From Colletes latitarsis (lineage: Eukaryota; Arthropoda; Insecta; Hymenoptera; Colletidae), in the NCBI RefSeq assembly GCF_051014445.1, contig NC_135136.1, forward strand, positions 23,764,001-23,828,000: DNA of 64,000 bases, given 5' to 3'. The position numbers and the translations under genes were made by a program. Position 1 is the stretch's first letter. Each line of letters begins with the position of its first letter. Below the pieces are notes generated by a model. That model saw nothing but the letters and a program-made list of their open reading frames with translations. It made no database searches and was not told where the DNA came from. Positions 49,709 to 62,619 of this stretch are shown here, piece by piece.

Positions 49709-51090
49709 TACAGGGTGTTCGGCCACCCCTGGGAAAAATTTTAATGGGGGATTCTAGATGCCAAAATACGAAAATACAGACGAAAATCAAGAATACCAAT
49801 TTGTTGATAGAGGCTACGTTGAAAAGTTATTAACAATTAAACTCAAAAATTTCAAATCGTTCTGGAAAAATTGTTATCGGTTGCGGGGGTCAATTGCAAT
49901 CATTTTTGGTGAATACACATACCTCCGAAATCTTACCCACTTTCGAGATAAAAATTCGAGAATGTGTGAAATTTTTTCGATGGAAAAGAAAAATTTCAAA
50001 TCGTTTTGGAAAAATTGTTATCGGTTGCGGGGGTTACTTACAACCATTTTGGGTGAATCGTCATACCCCCCTAATCATGCGCATTTTCGAGAAAGAAATT
50101 CAGTACGGGCGGAACTTTAAACGTTAATAACTTTTTAATAAAGCCTCCATTAACAAATTGGTATTCTTGATTTTCGTCTTACTTTGGTCTCTAGAATCCC
50201 CTGGGAGAAATTGTAATGGGAGATTCTAGAGGTTAAAGTAGGATGAAAATCAAGAATACCAATTTGTTGATGGAGTAATACGATACTAAACAAGTTATTG
50301 ACGTTTAAAGTTCCGCTCTTACTTTCGAATTTTTTTCTCGAAAATGCGCAGGATTTCGTATGTGGTATGTCTATTCACCGAAAATAATTGTAATTGACCC
50401 CCGAAACCGAAAGTAATTTTTTCAGAACGATTTGAAATTTTCTTTTTCTTTCGTCGAAAAATTTAGGCACTGCCTGTCGATTTTTCTTAAAAATTCCTTT
50501 CTGATTTTTATTCAGTTTGTAAAATAGTTGTTTAATAATACTCTTTGTGTAGGTACCCATGAGCTCTACTCGCGAAAAAAAAACGTTTCATTGGAATATA
50601 TTCACTATTCACTATATCAGTAGGAGTTGCGGGGGCTGTTTGAAAATTTGACCAGTTATATGGGATTTTTCTCACTTTACGGGGTCAAGGAACAACTTTT
50701 CCAACATCTCTACATATTCTCCATTAAAATATGCGTTGTGTTGCTGTTTGAAACATTAAAATCGTTCAATCCGGCTGTCGACCAAAAAAAAAAAATGCTT
50801 GTAACTGACCCCTGCAACGAAAACTAATTCTTCCAAGACGATTCGAAATTCTTTTTTACTTGAATTTTTTTTGTCGAAACTGAGTAGGATTTCGGGGGTA
50901 CGATTCTAACTGACCTCCGCGACCAAAAATAATTTTTTCAGAACGATTTGAAATTTTTTTATTTAATGTTATTAATAACTACTTTTTAACGAAACCTCAG
51001 TCGAAAAATTGATATTCTTAATTTTCGTCTTATTTTGGCTTCTAGAATCTCCCATTAAAATTTTTCCCAGGGGTGGCCAAACACCCTGTA
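49709..51090 (+). mobile_element. Two fused TACAGGGTG-type elements, copy 2
   Basis: Same structure as 11626-13007, with the fusion point near 50190-50238. One substitution seen (12844 C versus 50927 A). Confidence 0.8.
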
Positions 51091-51167
51091 TATATTAAAT
51101 CAATATTAATGAAATTACACCTTGACCGAATTCATTTCAATCCCCCCACACTAATACATATATTGTG

Positions 51168-52370
51168 TGTAGCCCATAAATGGTTGAGAATGGAGTCACC
51201 TTTCCTATACTGGTATTATTAGATGGTCGCAGGTCCTGCATAAATTTCAATTTACATAATTTTTGTTTTGAGTAAACTCATTTTACTTTTTTGTATATTA
51301 CCTAATGCAACTCATATTTTCCAGCCATGCGATGTAGGAATATTTAGACGATTAAAAGTTGCATGGCGAAAGGTAGTACAGGAACATAGACAAAGTACGT
51401 AGGTAGACTAAACCCATTACGAAGGTGAATTTCGCACCAATATATATATCATACCATATATAAATTCCATGAAGAAGGAAATGCTTTTAAAGCTTGTGGT
51501 GGCCTATGACCGTTTAACTCAAATACAATTTACTACACAAAACGTATTTCAGAAAGAAGAAAATAAATTAGAATTCATGTCGCCAGATGAAACTGACATC
51601 AATGACAGCAATATAGGTAGTTTTACATAGCATTCAAGAGCATATTCCAGATGATCTGAGAGGGGAACAATTTTCTTTTCTATATAGAAAATATTAAAAT
51701 ACAATCGGGACACAACTAAGACACAACACAAGACACAACTCGCAGAGAGAAAGCACTGCTGATGTTCAACGCAGTGCAGTTCATAGTAACAGTAAAACCA
51801 ATACCAGTGTAGAAGACTAATTTAACAACGTTTCGCTAGAAGAAACTAATATATGATATACTGATCATTAATTAACTTTAATATTTCATGACAATGATGC
51901 TTTTACTTTTTTCTAATGGGAATTGTTTTGTTTCCGATGGTACTGAAATCAAACTACATTAATTCTACAACGTTACTTTACTTATTTTCTCGTAAAGACA
52001 AAGATTCTTCAGAATCTATTCTGGATAAACATTATCAACATTATCAAAAAATTGAAAAAACAACAAAGAAAAGAAAAGAAAAGAAAAGAAATATAGAAAG
52101 GTGTGTGCAATCAAAGTTACATCAAAGACATGGAAATAGACTCAGCTTGAAAAAATAGAAGCAATTGATAACCAGGAAAAAGAAAAACAAAGAATGAAAG
52201 AAGAACGATTAGAAAAGAAAAAAACAAGCCGAGAAATTAAAAGAAGAAAAGCTATTGAAAAAAGAAAGAAAAACAGAAAAATGAAAAGGAAAAGGAGAAA
52301 GAAAAGCAAGACGAAGAGAAGGAGAAATGTAAAACTCAAACTAAAAATAAAAATAAAGTTAAGAACGTGA
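51168..52370 (+). pseudogene. Pogo/Tigger-type DDE_1 transposase relic, copy 2
   Basis: Same as 13085-14287 with one substitution seen (13453 G versus 51536 C). The catalytic-region Asp is at 51222-51224 and the charged tail is open to 52370. Same frameshifts and stops, so decay preceded the duplication. Confidence 0.85.
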
Positions 52371-52803
52371 AAAGAAAATAATAAATAATATTATTGTGTT
52401 GTTTTTACAGGGTGAATGTAGTAACTGAACCAGGTGGTTATGACTATGCAACATTTTTATTAGCATCTTTTTCAAACTCCACTTGGAACAACACTGTACG
52501 TATGTATGTATGGGATTATCAGGAACCGTGTTTGTTCGTTAATCGGCACACTCGTATTTATTTCGTTAAACACAGTCACACCTACTACGTACTTTTCTTC
52601 AATCTTTCTCTCTTCCGTGCTGTCTTTTCTCGCTTTCTGGGTTATTCACCCATCAGCTGTTCGGCCGTACGCTCGCCGCGTGTTGACGGCTTTTTCGGCG
52701 GTAACCGTCTTCGCTCGTGCAAGCTCGTGGACAGCGAACGATTCGCTGTTCGGCCAAAAATTCGTGCGCGATTTAATAATTTTCAACTGCACGGTTCCCT
52801 ACA
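52371..52803. other. Less AT-rich unassigned segment (copy 2)
   Basis: Same as 14288-14720; no differences noticed. No gene recognised. Confidence 0.45.
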
Positions 52804-53484
52804 TACAGGGTGTTCGGCCATCCATGGGAAAAATTTTAATGGGGGATTCTAGAGGTCAAAATAAGACGAAAATCAAGAATACCAATTTGTTGATGGAGGC
52901 ACTGTTAAAAAGTTATTAATGTTTAAAGTTCCGCTCGTACTGAATTTTTTTCTCGAAAATGCGCAAGATTACGGGGGTATGTCTATACATAAAAAATGAT
53001 TGTCACCGACCCTCGCAACTGAAAATAATTTTTCACAGAACGATTTGAAATCTTTCTTTTTCATCGAAAAATATAGGCACCCGATTAGATTTTCGGTAAG
53101 GAATTTTTTTCTCGAAAGTGCGTAGGATTTCGGGGGTATGTGTAATGACCAAAAATGATTGTAATTGACCCCTGTAACCGAAAATAATTTTTTTAGAACG
53201 ATTTGAAAAATTAGTTTTTCGCCGAAAAATATCAACACATACTCGAATTTTTTTCTCGAAACTGAGTAGGATTTCGAATATATGTCTATTCACTAAAAAT
53301 GCTTGTAATTGACCTCCGCAGCCGAAAATAATTTTTCTGGAACGACTTGAAATTTTTGAATCAAATTGTTAATAACTTTTTAACGAAGCCTCCATCAACA
53401 AATTGGTATTCTTGATTTTCGTCTTAGTTTGGCCTCTAGAATATCCTATTAAAATGTTTCTCAGGGCTGGCCGAACACCCTCTA
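52804..53484 (+). mobile_element. Single TACAGGGTG-type non-autonomous element, copy 2
   Basis: Counterpart of 14721-15401 with the same ends and the three internal units. Differences seen: A14774>C52857, T14888>A52971, T15130>A53213. Three of the five substitutions found in the whole insert fall in this 681-bp element. Confidence 0.82.
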
Positions 53485-53979
53485 TACTACTATGTTTACT
53501 AGATCCTGGGTTTTTTCCGTGTTTGAATCACGTAGTAATGTGGTAACACACTGAAGCAGTCTATTAAACCTGGTTTCGATCAATATTTCAGAGGATAACA
53601 CCGGTTAGGTCTGGGTTAGGTCTGGGAGATGCGCGCATCTGGCTCATGATTTTGCCTTCATCGCATACTTGTTGGCCAGATCCTGGGTTTTGTTCGTGTT
53701 TGAATCACGTAGGAATGTGGTAACACACTGAAGCAGTCAATTAAACCTGGTTTCGATCAATATTTTAGAGGATAACACCGGTTAGGTCTGGGTTAGGTCT
53801 GGGTTACGCCCGCATCTGGCTCATGATTTTGCCTTCTTCGCATACTTGTTGGCCAGATCCTGGGTTTTTTTCGGGTTTGAATCACGTAGTAATGTGGTAA
53901 CACACTGAAGCAGTCAATTAAACCTGGTTTCGATCAATATTTCAGAGGATAACACCGGTTAGGTCTGGGTTAGGTCTGG

Positions 53980-56900
53980 GATATGCGCGCATCTGGCTCA
54001 TGATGTTGCCTTCTTCGCATACTTGTTGGCCAGATCCTGGGTTTTTTTCGTGTTTGAATCACGTAGTAATGTGGTGACACACTGAAGCAGTCAATTAAAC
54101 CTGGTTTCGATCAATATTTCAGAGGATAACACCGGTTAGGTCTGGGTTAGGTCTGGGATATGCGCGCATCTGGCTTATACTTTCGCCTTTTTCGTAAACT
54201 TGTTGGCTAGATCCTGGGTTTTTTTCGGGTTTGAATACCGCAGTAATGTGGTGACACACTGAAGCAGTCAATTAAACCTGGTTTCGATCAATATTTTAGA
54301 GGATAACGCCGGTTAGGTCTGGGTTAGGTCTGGGAAATGCGCGCATCTGGCTCATCATTTTGCCTTCTTCGCATACTTGTTGGCCAGATCCTGGGTTTTT
54401 TTCGTGTTTGAATCACGTAATAATGTGGTAACACACTGAAGCTGTCAATTAAACCTGGTTTCGATCAATATTTTAGAGGATAACACCGGTTAGGTCTGGG
54501 TTAGGTCTGGGTTATGCCCGCATCTGGCTCATGATTTTGCCGTCTTCGCATACTTGTTGGCCAGATCCTGGGGTTTTTTCGTGTTTGAATCACGTAGTAA
54601 TGTGGTGACACACTGAAGCAGTCAATTAAACCTGGTTTCGATCAATATTTTAGAGGATAACACCGGTTAGGTCTGGGTTAGGTCTGGGTTATGCCCGCAT
54701 CTGGCTCATGATTTTGCCTTCTTCGCATACTTGTTGGCCAGATCCTGGGTTTTTTTCGTGTTTGAATCACGTAGTAATGTGGTAACACACTGAAGCAGTC
54801 AATTAAACCTGGTTTCGATCAATATTTTAGAGGATAACACCGGTTAGGTCTGGGTTAGGTCTGGGTTATGCCCGCATCTGGCTCATGATTTTGCCTTCTT
54901 CGCATACTTGTTGGCCAGATCCTGGGGTTTTTCGTGTTTGAATCACGTAGTAATGTGGCGACACACTGAAGCAGTCAATTAAACCTGGTTTCGATCAATA
55001 TTTTAGAGGATAACGCCGGTTAGGTCTGGGTTAGGTCTGGGTTATGCCCGCATCTGGCTCATGATTTTGCCTTCTTCGCATACTTGTTGGCCAGATCCTG
55101 GGGTTTTTTCGTGTTTGAATCACGTAGTAATGTGGCGACACACTGAAGCAGTCAATTAAACCTGGTTTCGATCAATATTTTAGAGGATAACGCCGGTTAG
55201 GTCTGGGTTAGGTCTGGGTTATGCCCGCATCTGGCTCATGATTTTGCCGTCTTCGCATACTTGTTGGCCAGATCCTGGGGTTTTTTCGTGTTTGAATCAC
55301 GTAATAATGTGGTAACACACTGAAGCTGTCAATTAAACCTGGTTTCGATCAATATTTTAGAGGATAACACCGGTTAGGTCTGGGTTAGGTCTGGGATTTG
55401 CGCGCATATGGCTTATACTTTCGCCTTTTTCGCAAACTTGTTGGCCAGATCCTGGGTTTTTTTCGGGTTTGAATACCGCAGTAATGTGGTACCACATTGA
55501 AGCAGTCAATTAAACCTGGTTTCGATCAATATTTTAGAGGATAACGCCGGTTAGGTCTGGGTTAGGTCTGGGAAATGCGCGCATCTGGCTCATGATTTTG
55601 CCTTCTTCGCATACTTGTTGGCCAGATCCTGGGTTTTTTTCGTGTTTGAATCACGTAGTAATGTGGTGACACACTGAAGCAGTCAATTAAACCTGGTTTC
55701 GATCAATATTTCAGAGGATAACACCGGTTAGGTCTGGGTTAGGTCTGGGATATGCGCGCATCTGGCTTATACTTTCGCCTTTTTCGTAAACTTGTTGGCT
55801 AGATCCTGGGTTTTTTTCGGGTTTGAATACCGCAGTAATGTGGTACCACATTGAAGCAGTCAATTAAACCTGGTTTCGATCAATATTTTAGAGGATAACG
55901 CCGGTTAGGTCTGGGTTAGGTCTGGGAAATGCGCCCATCTGGCTCATGATTTTGCCTTCTTCGCATACTTGTTGGCCAGATCCTGGGGTTTTTTCGTGTT
56001 TGAATCACGTAGTAATGTGGTAACACACTGAAGCAGTCAATTAAACCTGGTTTCGATCAATATTTCAGAGGATAACACCGGTTAGGTCTGGGTTAGGTCT
56101 GGGTTATGCCCGCATCTGGCTCATGATTTTGCCTTCTTCGCATACTTGTTGGCCAGATCCTGGGTATTTTCCGTGTTTGAATCACGTAGTAATGTGGTGA
56201 CACACTGAAGCAGTCAATTAAACCTGGTTTCGATCAATATTTTAGAGGATAACGCCGGTTAGGTCTGGGTTAGGTCTGGATTATGCCCGCATCTGGCTCA
56301 TGATTTTGCCGTCTTCGCATACTTGTTGGCCAGATCCTGGGGTTTTTTCGTGTTTGAATCACGTAATAATGTGGTAACACACTGAAGCTGTCAATTAAAC
56401 CAGGTTTCGATTAATATTTTAGAGGATAACACCGGTTAGGTCTGGGTTAGGTCTGGGTTATGCCCGCATCTGGCTCATGATTTTGCCGTCTTCGCATACT
56501 TGTTGGCCAGATCCTGGGGTTTTTTCGTGTTTCAATCACGTAGTAATGTGGTAACACACTGAAGCAGTCAATTAAACCTGGTTTCGATCAATATTTCAGA
56601 GGATAACACCGGTTAGGTCTGGGTTTCGCCTGGGTTATGTCCGCACCTGGCTCATGATTTTGCCATCTTCGCATACTTGTTGGCCAGATCTTGGGTTTTT
56701 TTCGTGTTTGAATCATGTAGTAATGTGGTAACACACTGAAGCAGTCAATTAAACCTGGTTTCGATCAATATTTTAGAGGACAACACCGGTTAGGTCTGGG
56801 TTAGGTCTGGGTTATGCCCGCATCTGGCTCATGATTTTGCCTTCATCGCATACTTGTTGGCCAGATCCTGGGTTTTTTCCGTGTTTGAATCACGTAGTAA

Positions 56901-59900
56901 TGTGGTCACACACTGAAGCAGTCAATTAAACCTGGTTTCGATCAATATTTCAGAGGATAACACCGGTTAGGTCTGGGTTAGGTCTGGGAAATGCGCGCAT
57001 CTGGCTTATTCTTTCGCATTCTTCGCATACTTGTTGGCCAGATCCTGGGTATTTTCCGTGTTTGAATCACGTAGTAATGTGGTAACACACTGAATCAGTC
57101 AATTAAACCTGGTTTCGATCAATATTTCAGAGGATAACACCGGTTAGGTCTGGGTTAGGTCTGGGTTATGCCCGCATCTGGCTCATGATTTTGCCTTCTT
57201 CGCATACTTGTTGGCCAGATCTTGGGTTTTTTTCGTGTTTGAATCATGTAGTAATGTGGTAACACACTGAAGCAGTCAATTAAACCTGGTTTCGATCAAT
57301 ATTTCAGAGGATAACACCGGTTAGGTCTGGGTTAGGTCTGGGTTATGCCCGCATCTGGCTCATGATTTTGCCGTCTTCGCATACTTGTTGGCCAGATCCT
57401 GGGTTTTTTTCGTGTTTGCATCACGTAGTAATGTGGTGACACACTGAAACAGTCAATTAAACCTGGTTTCGATCAATATTTCAGAGGATAACACCGGTTA
57501 GGTCTGGGTTAGGTCTGGGTTATGCCCGCATCTGGCTCATGATTTTGCCTTCTTCGCATACTTGTTGGCCAGATCTTGGGTTTTTTTCGTGTTTGAATCA
57601 TGTAGTAATGTGGTAACACACTGAAGCAGTCAATTAAACCTGGTTTCGATCAATATTTTAGAGGATAACGCCGGTTAGGTCTGGGTTAGGTCTGGGAAAT
57701 GCGCCCATCTGGCTCATGATTTTGCCTTCTTCGCATACTTGTTGGCCAGATCCTGGGTATTTTTCGTGTTTGAATCACGTAGTAATGTGGTAACACACTG
57801 AAGCAGTCAATTAAACCTGGTTTCGATCAATATTTCAGAGGATAACACCGGTTAGGTCTGGGTTAGGTCAGGGTTATGCCCGCATCTGGCTCATGATTTT
57901 GCCTTCTTCGCATACTTGTTGGCCAGATCCTGGGTATTTTCCGTGTTTGAATCACGTAGTAATGTGGTGACACACTGAAACAGTCAATTAAACCTGGTTT
58001 CGATCAATATTTCAGAGGATAATACCGGTTAGGTCTGGGTTAGGTCTGGGTTATGCCCGCATCTGGCTCATGATTTTGCCTTCTTCGCATACTTGTTGGC
58101 CAGATCCTGGGTATTTTCCGTGTTTGAATCACGTAGTAATGTGGTAACACACTGAAGCAGTCAATTAAACCTGGTTTCGATCAATATTTCAGAGGATAAC
58201 ACCGGTTAGGTCTGGGTTAGGTCTGGGTTATGCCCGCATCTGGCTCATGATTTTGCCGTCTTCGCATACTTGTTGGCCAGATCTTGGGTTTTTTTCGTGT
58301 TTCAATCACGTAGTAATGTGGTAACACACTGAAGCAGTCAATTAAACCTGGTTTCGATCAATATTTCAGAGGATAACACCGGTTAGGTCTGGGTTTCGCC
58401 TGGGTTATGCCCGCATCTGGCTCATGATTTTGCCTTCTTCGCATACTTGTTGGCCAGATCTTGGGTTTTTTTCGTGTTTGAATCATGTAGTAATGTGGTA
58501 ACACACTGAAGCAGTCAATTAAACCTGGTTTCGATCAATATTTCAGAGGATAACACCGGTTAGGTCTGGGTTAGGTCTGGGATATGCGCGCATCTGGCTT
58601 ATACTTTCGCCTTTTTCGTAAACTTGTTGGCTAGATCCTGGGTTTTTTTCGGGTTTGAATACCGCAGTAATGTGGTACCACATTGAAGCAGTCAATTAAA
58701 CCTGGTTTCGATCAATATTTCAGAGGATAACACCGGTTAGGTCTGGGTTAGGTCTGGGATATGCGCGCATCTGGCTTATACTTTCGCCTTTTTCGTAAAC
58801 TTGTTGGCTAGATCCTGGGTTTTTTTCGGGTTTGAATACCGCAGTAATGTGGTACCACATTGAAGCAGTCAATTAAACCTGGTTTCGATCAATATTTTAG
58901 AGGATAACGCCGGTTAGGTCTGGGTTAGGTCTGGGAAATGCGCCCATCTGGCTCATGATTTTGCCTTCTTCGCATACTTGTTGGCCAGATCCTGGGGTTT
59001 TTTCGTGTTTGAATCACGTAGTAATGTGGTAACACACTGAAGCAGTCAATTAAACCTGGTTTCGATCAATATTTCAGAGGATAACACCGGTTAGGTCTGG
59101 GTTAGGTCTGGGTTATGCCCGCATCTGGCTCATGATTTTGCCGTCTTCCAATACTTGTTGGCCAGATCCTGGGGTTTTCCCGTGTTTGAATCACGTAGTA
59201 ATGTGGTAACACACTGAAGCAGTCAATTAAACCTGGTTTCGATCAATATTTTAGAGGATAACGCCGGTTAGGTCTGGGTTAGGTCTGGGAAATGCGCGCA
59301 TCTGGCTCATGATTTTGCCTTCTTCGCATACTTGTTGGCCAGATCCTGGGTTTTTTTCGTGTTTGAATCACGTAGTAATGTGGTGACACACTGAAGCAGT
59401 CAATTAAACCTGGTTTCGATCAATATGTTAGAGGATAACACCGGTTAGGTCTGGGTTAGGTCTGGGTTATGCCCGCATCTGGCTCATGATTTTGCCGTCT
59501 TCGCATACTTGTTGGCCAGATCCTGGGGTTTTTTCGTGTTTGAATCACGTAGTAATGTGGTGACACACTGAAGCAGTCAATTAAACCTGGTTTCGATCAA
59601 TATTTTAGAGGATAACACCGGTTAGGTCTGGGTTAGGTCTGGGTTATGCCCGCATCTGGCTCATGATTTTGCCGTCTTCGCATACTTGTTGGCCAGATCC
59701 TGGGGTTTTTTCGTGTTTGAATCACGTAGTAATGTGGTGACACACTGAAGCAGTCAATTAAACCTGGTTTCGATCAATATTTTAGAGGATAACGCCGGCT
59801 AGGACTGGGTTAGGTCTGGGTTATGCCCGCATCTGGCTCATGATTTTGCCTTCTTCGCATACTTGTTGGCCAGATCCTGGGGTTTTTTCGTGTTTGAATC

Positions 59901-62240
59901 ACGTAGTAATGTGGCGACACACTGAAGCAGTCAATTAAACCTGGTTTCGATCAATATTTTAGAGGATAACACCGGTTAGGTCTGGGTTAGGTCTGGGTTA
60001 TGCCCGCATCTGGCTCATGATTTTGCCGTCTTCGCATACTTGTTGGCCAGATCCTGGGTATTTTCCGTGTTTGAAACACGTAGTAATGTGGTAACACACT
60101 GAAGCAGTCAATTAAACCTGGTTTCGATCAATATTTCAGAGGATAACACCGGTTAGGTCTGGGTTAGGTCTGGGATATGCGCGCATCTGGCTTATACTTT
60201 CGCCTTTTTCGCAAACTTGTTGGCTAGATCCTGGGTTTTTTTCGGGTTTGAATACCGCAGTAATGTGGTACCACATTGAAGCAGTCAATTAAACCTGGTT
60301 TCGATCAATATTTTAGAGGATAACGCCGGTTAGGTCTGGGTTAGGTCTGGGAAATGCGCCCATCTGGCTCATGATTTTGCCTTCTTCGCATACTTGTTGG
60401 CCAGATCCTGGGTATTTTCCGTGTTTGAAACACGTAGTAATGTGGTACCACATTGAAGCAGTCAATTAAACCTGGTTTCGATCAATATTTTAGAGGATAA
60501 CGCCGGTTAGGTCTGGGTTAGGTCTGGGAAATGCGCCCATCTGGCTCATGATTTTGCCTTCTTCGCATACTTGTTGGCCAGATCCTGGGGTTTTTTCGTG
60601 TTTGAATCACGTAGTAATGTGGTAACACACTGAAGCAGTCAATTAAACCTGGTTTCGATCAATATTTTAGAGGATAACGCCGGTTAGGTCTGGGTTAGGT
60701 CTGGGTTATGCCCGCATCTGGCTCATGATTTTGCCATCTTCGCATACTTGTTGGCCAGATCCTGGGGTTTTTTCGTGTTTGAATCACGTAGTAATGTGGT
60801 AACACACTGAAGCAGTCAATTAAACCTGGTTTCGATCAATATTTCAGAGGATAACACCGGTTAGGTCTGGGTTAGGTCTGGGTTATGCCCGCATCTGGCT
60901 CATGATTTTGCCGTCTTCGCATACTTGTTGGCCAGATCCTGGGGTTTTTTCGTGTTTCAATCACGTAGTAATGTGGTAACACACTGAAGCAGTCAATTAA
61001 ACCTGGTTTCGATCAATATTTCAGAGGATAACACCGGTTAGGTCTGGGTTAGGTCTGGGAAATGCGCGCATCTGGCTTATTCTTTCGCATTCTTCGCATA
61101 CTTGTTGGCCAGATCCTGGGTATTTTCCGTGTTTGAATCACGTATTAATGTGGTAACACACTGAATCAGTCAATTAAACCTGGTTTCGATCAATATTTCA
61201 GAGGATAACACCGGTTAGGTCTGGGTTAGGTCTGGGTTATGCCCGCATCTGGCTCATGATTTTGCCCTCTTCGCATACTTGTTGGCCAGATCCTGGGTAT
61301 TTTCCGTGTTTGAATCACGTAGTAATGTGGTGACACACTGAAGCAGTCAATTAAACCTGGTTTCGATCAATATTTTAGAGGATAACGCCGGTTAGGTCTG
61401 GGTTAGGTCTGGAATATGCCCGCATCTGGCTCATGATTTTGCCGTCTTCGCATACTTGTTGGCCAGATCCTGGGGTTTTTTCGTGTTTCAATCACGTAGT
61501 AATGTGGTAACACACTGAAGCAGTCAATTAAACCTGGTTTCGATCAATATTTTAGAGGATAACACCGGTTAGGTCTGGGATAGGTCTGGGTTATGCCCGC
61601 ATCTGGCTCATGATTTTGCCTTCATCGCATACTTGTTGGCCAGATCCTGGGTTTTTTCCGTGTTTGAATCACGTAGTAATGTGGTCACACACTGAAGCAG
61701 TCAATTAAACCTGGTTTCGATCAATATTTCAGAGGATAACACCGGTTAGGTCTGGGTTAGGTCTGGGAAATGCGCGCATATGGCTTATACCTTCGCCTTT
61801 TTCGCAAACTTGATGGCTAGATCCTGGGTTTTTTTCGGGTTTGAATACCGCAGTAATGTGGTACCACATTGAAGCAGTCAATTAAACCTGGTTTCGATCA
61901 ATATTTTAGAGGATAACGCCGGTTAGGTCTGGGTTAAGTCTGGGAAATGCGCGCATCTGGCTCATGATTTTGCCTTCTTCGCATAATTGTTGGCCAGATC
62001 CTGGGTTTTTTTCGTGTTTGAATCACGTAGTAATGTGGTAACACACTGAAGCTGTCAATTAAACCTGGTTTCGATCAATATTTTAGAGGATAACACCGGT
62101 TAGGTCTGGGTTAGGTCTGGGATTTGCGCGCATATGGCTTATTCTTTCGCCTTTTTCGCAAACTTGTTGGCCAGATCCTAGGTATTTTCCGCGTTTGAAA
62201 CACGTAATAATGTGGTAACACACTGAAGCTGTCAATTAAA
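53980..62240 (+). repeat. Third, longer version of the 50-monomer block
   Basis: Begins at the ATGTTGCC variant (54003, matching 25301 and 34151) and runs to the GAAACACGTAATAATG variant (62197, matching 32080 and 40576). That distance is 8194 bp here, against 6779 bp in copy 1 and 6425 bp in copy 2, so this version has about eight more monomers and one single-base deletion. Shared landmarks include GGATCATG-free TTTCGCCTGGGTTATGTCC, CCAATACTTG and CATTCTTTCGCATTC monomers. Boundaries are approximate, set by eye from the diagnostic variants. Confidence 0.75.
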
Positions 62241-62566
62241 CCTGGTTTCGATCAATATTTTAGAGGATAACACCGGTTAGGTCTGGGTTAGGTCTGGGAT
62301 TTGCGCGCATATGGCTTATACTTTCGCCTTCTTCGCATACTTGTTGGCCAGATCCTGGGTTTTGTTCGTGTTTGAATCACGTAGAAATGTGGTAACACAC
62401 TGAAGCAGTCAATTAAACCTGGTTTCGATCAATATTTTAGAGGATAACACCGGTTAGGTCTGGGTTAGGTCTGGGTTATGCCCGCATCTGGCTCATGATT
62501 TTGCCTTCTTCGCATACTTGTTGGCCAGATCCTGGGTTATTTTCGGGTTTGAATCACGTAGTAATG

Positions 62567-62619
62567 TGGTACCACACAGAAACAGTCCACTAAACCTGGA
62601 TTCGGACAGTATTTAGGAG
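62567..62619 (+). repeat. Strongly divergent half-monomer (copy 2)
   Basis: Same private block of substitutions as at 22361-22413, offset 40,206 bp (38,083 + 12 x 177 - 1). The following monomers also match (GGTCCGGGATATGCGCGCAT, then GTTTTTTCCG). The pair is thus a marker of segmental copying and not of independent mutation. Confidence 0.85.

Larger units (their letters stand above)
45332..53501 (+). mobile_element. Composite transposon-remnant insert, copy 2
   Basis: Colinear with 7249-15418 at a constant offset of 38,083 bp, with no net indel across 8170 bp. By eye I found five substitutions (copy 1 position, copy 1 base > copy 2 base): 12844 C>A, 13453 G>C, 14774 A>C, 14888 T>A, 15130 T>A. 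Identity is therefore about 99.9 percent, though my scan may have missed some. Both junctions with the satellite are identical to copy 1, so this is a duplication of the interrupted array and not a second insertion event. Confidence 0.95.
40610..53970 (+). repeat. Duplicated block, copy 2
   Basis: Counterpart of 2350-16060. Relative to copy 1 it lacks two monomers present at about 2840-3190, has one more near 43240-43420, and lacks one after the insert near 53640-53800. The insert itself is colinear base for base, with only a few substitutions. Confidence 0.85.
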
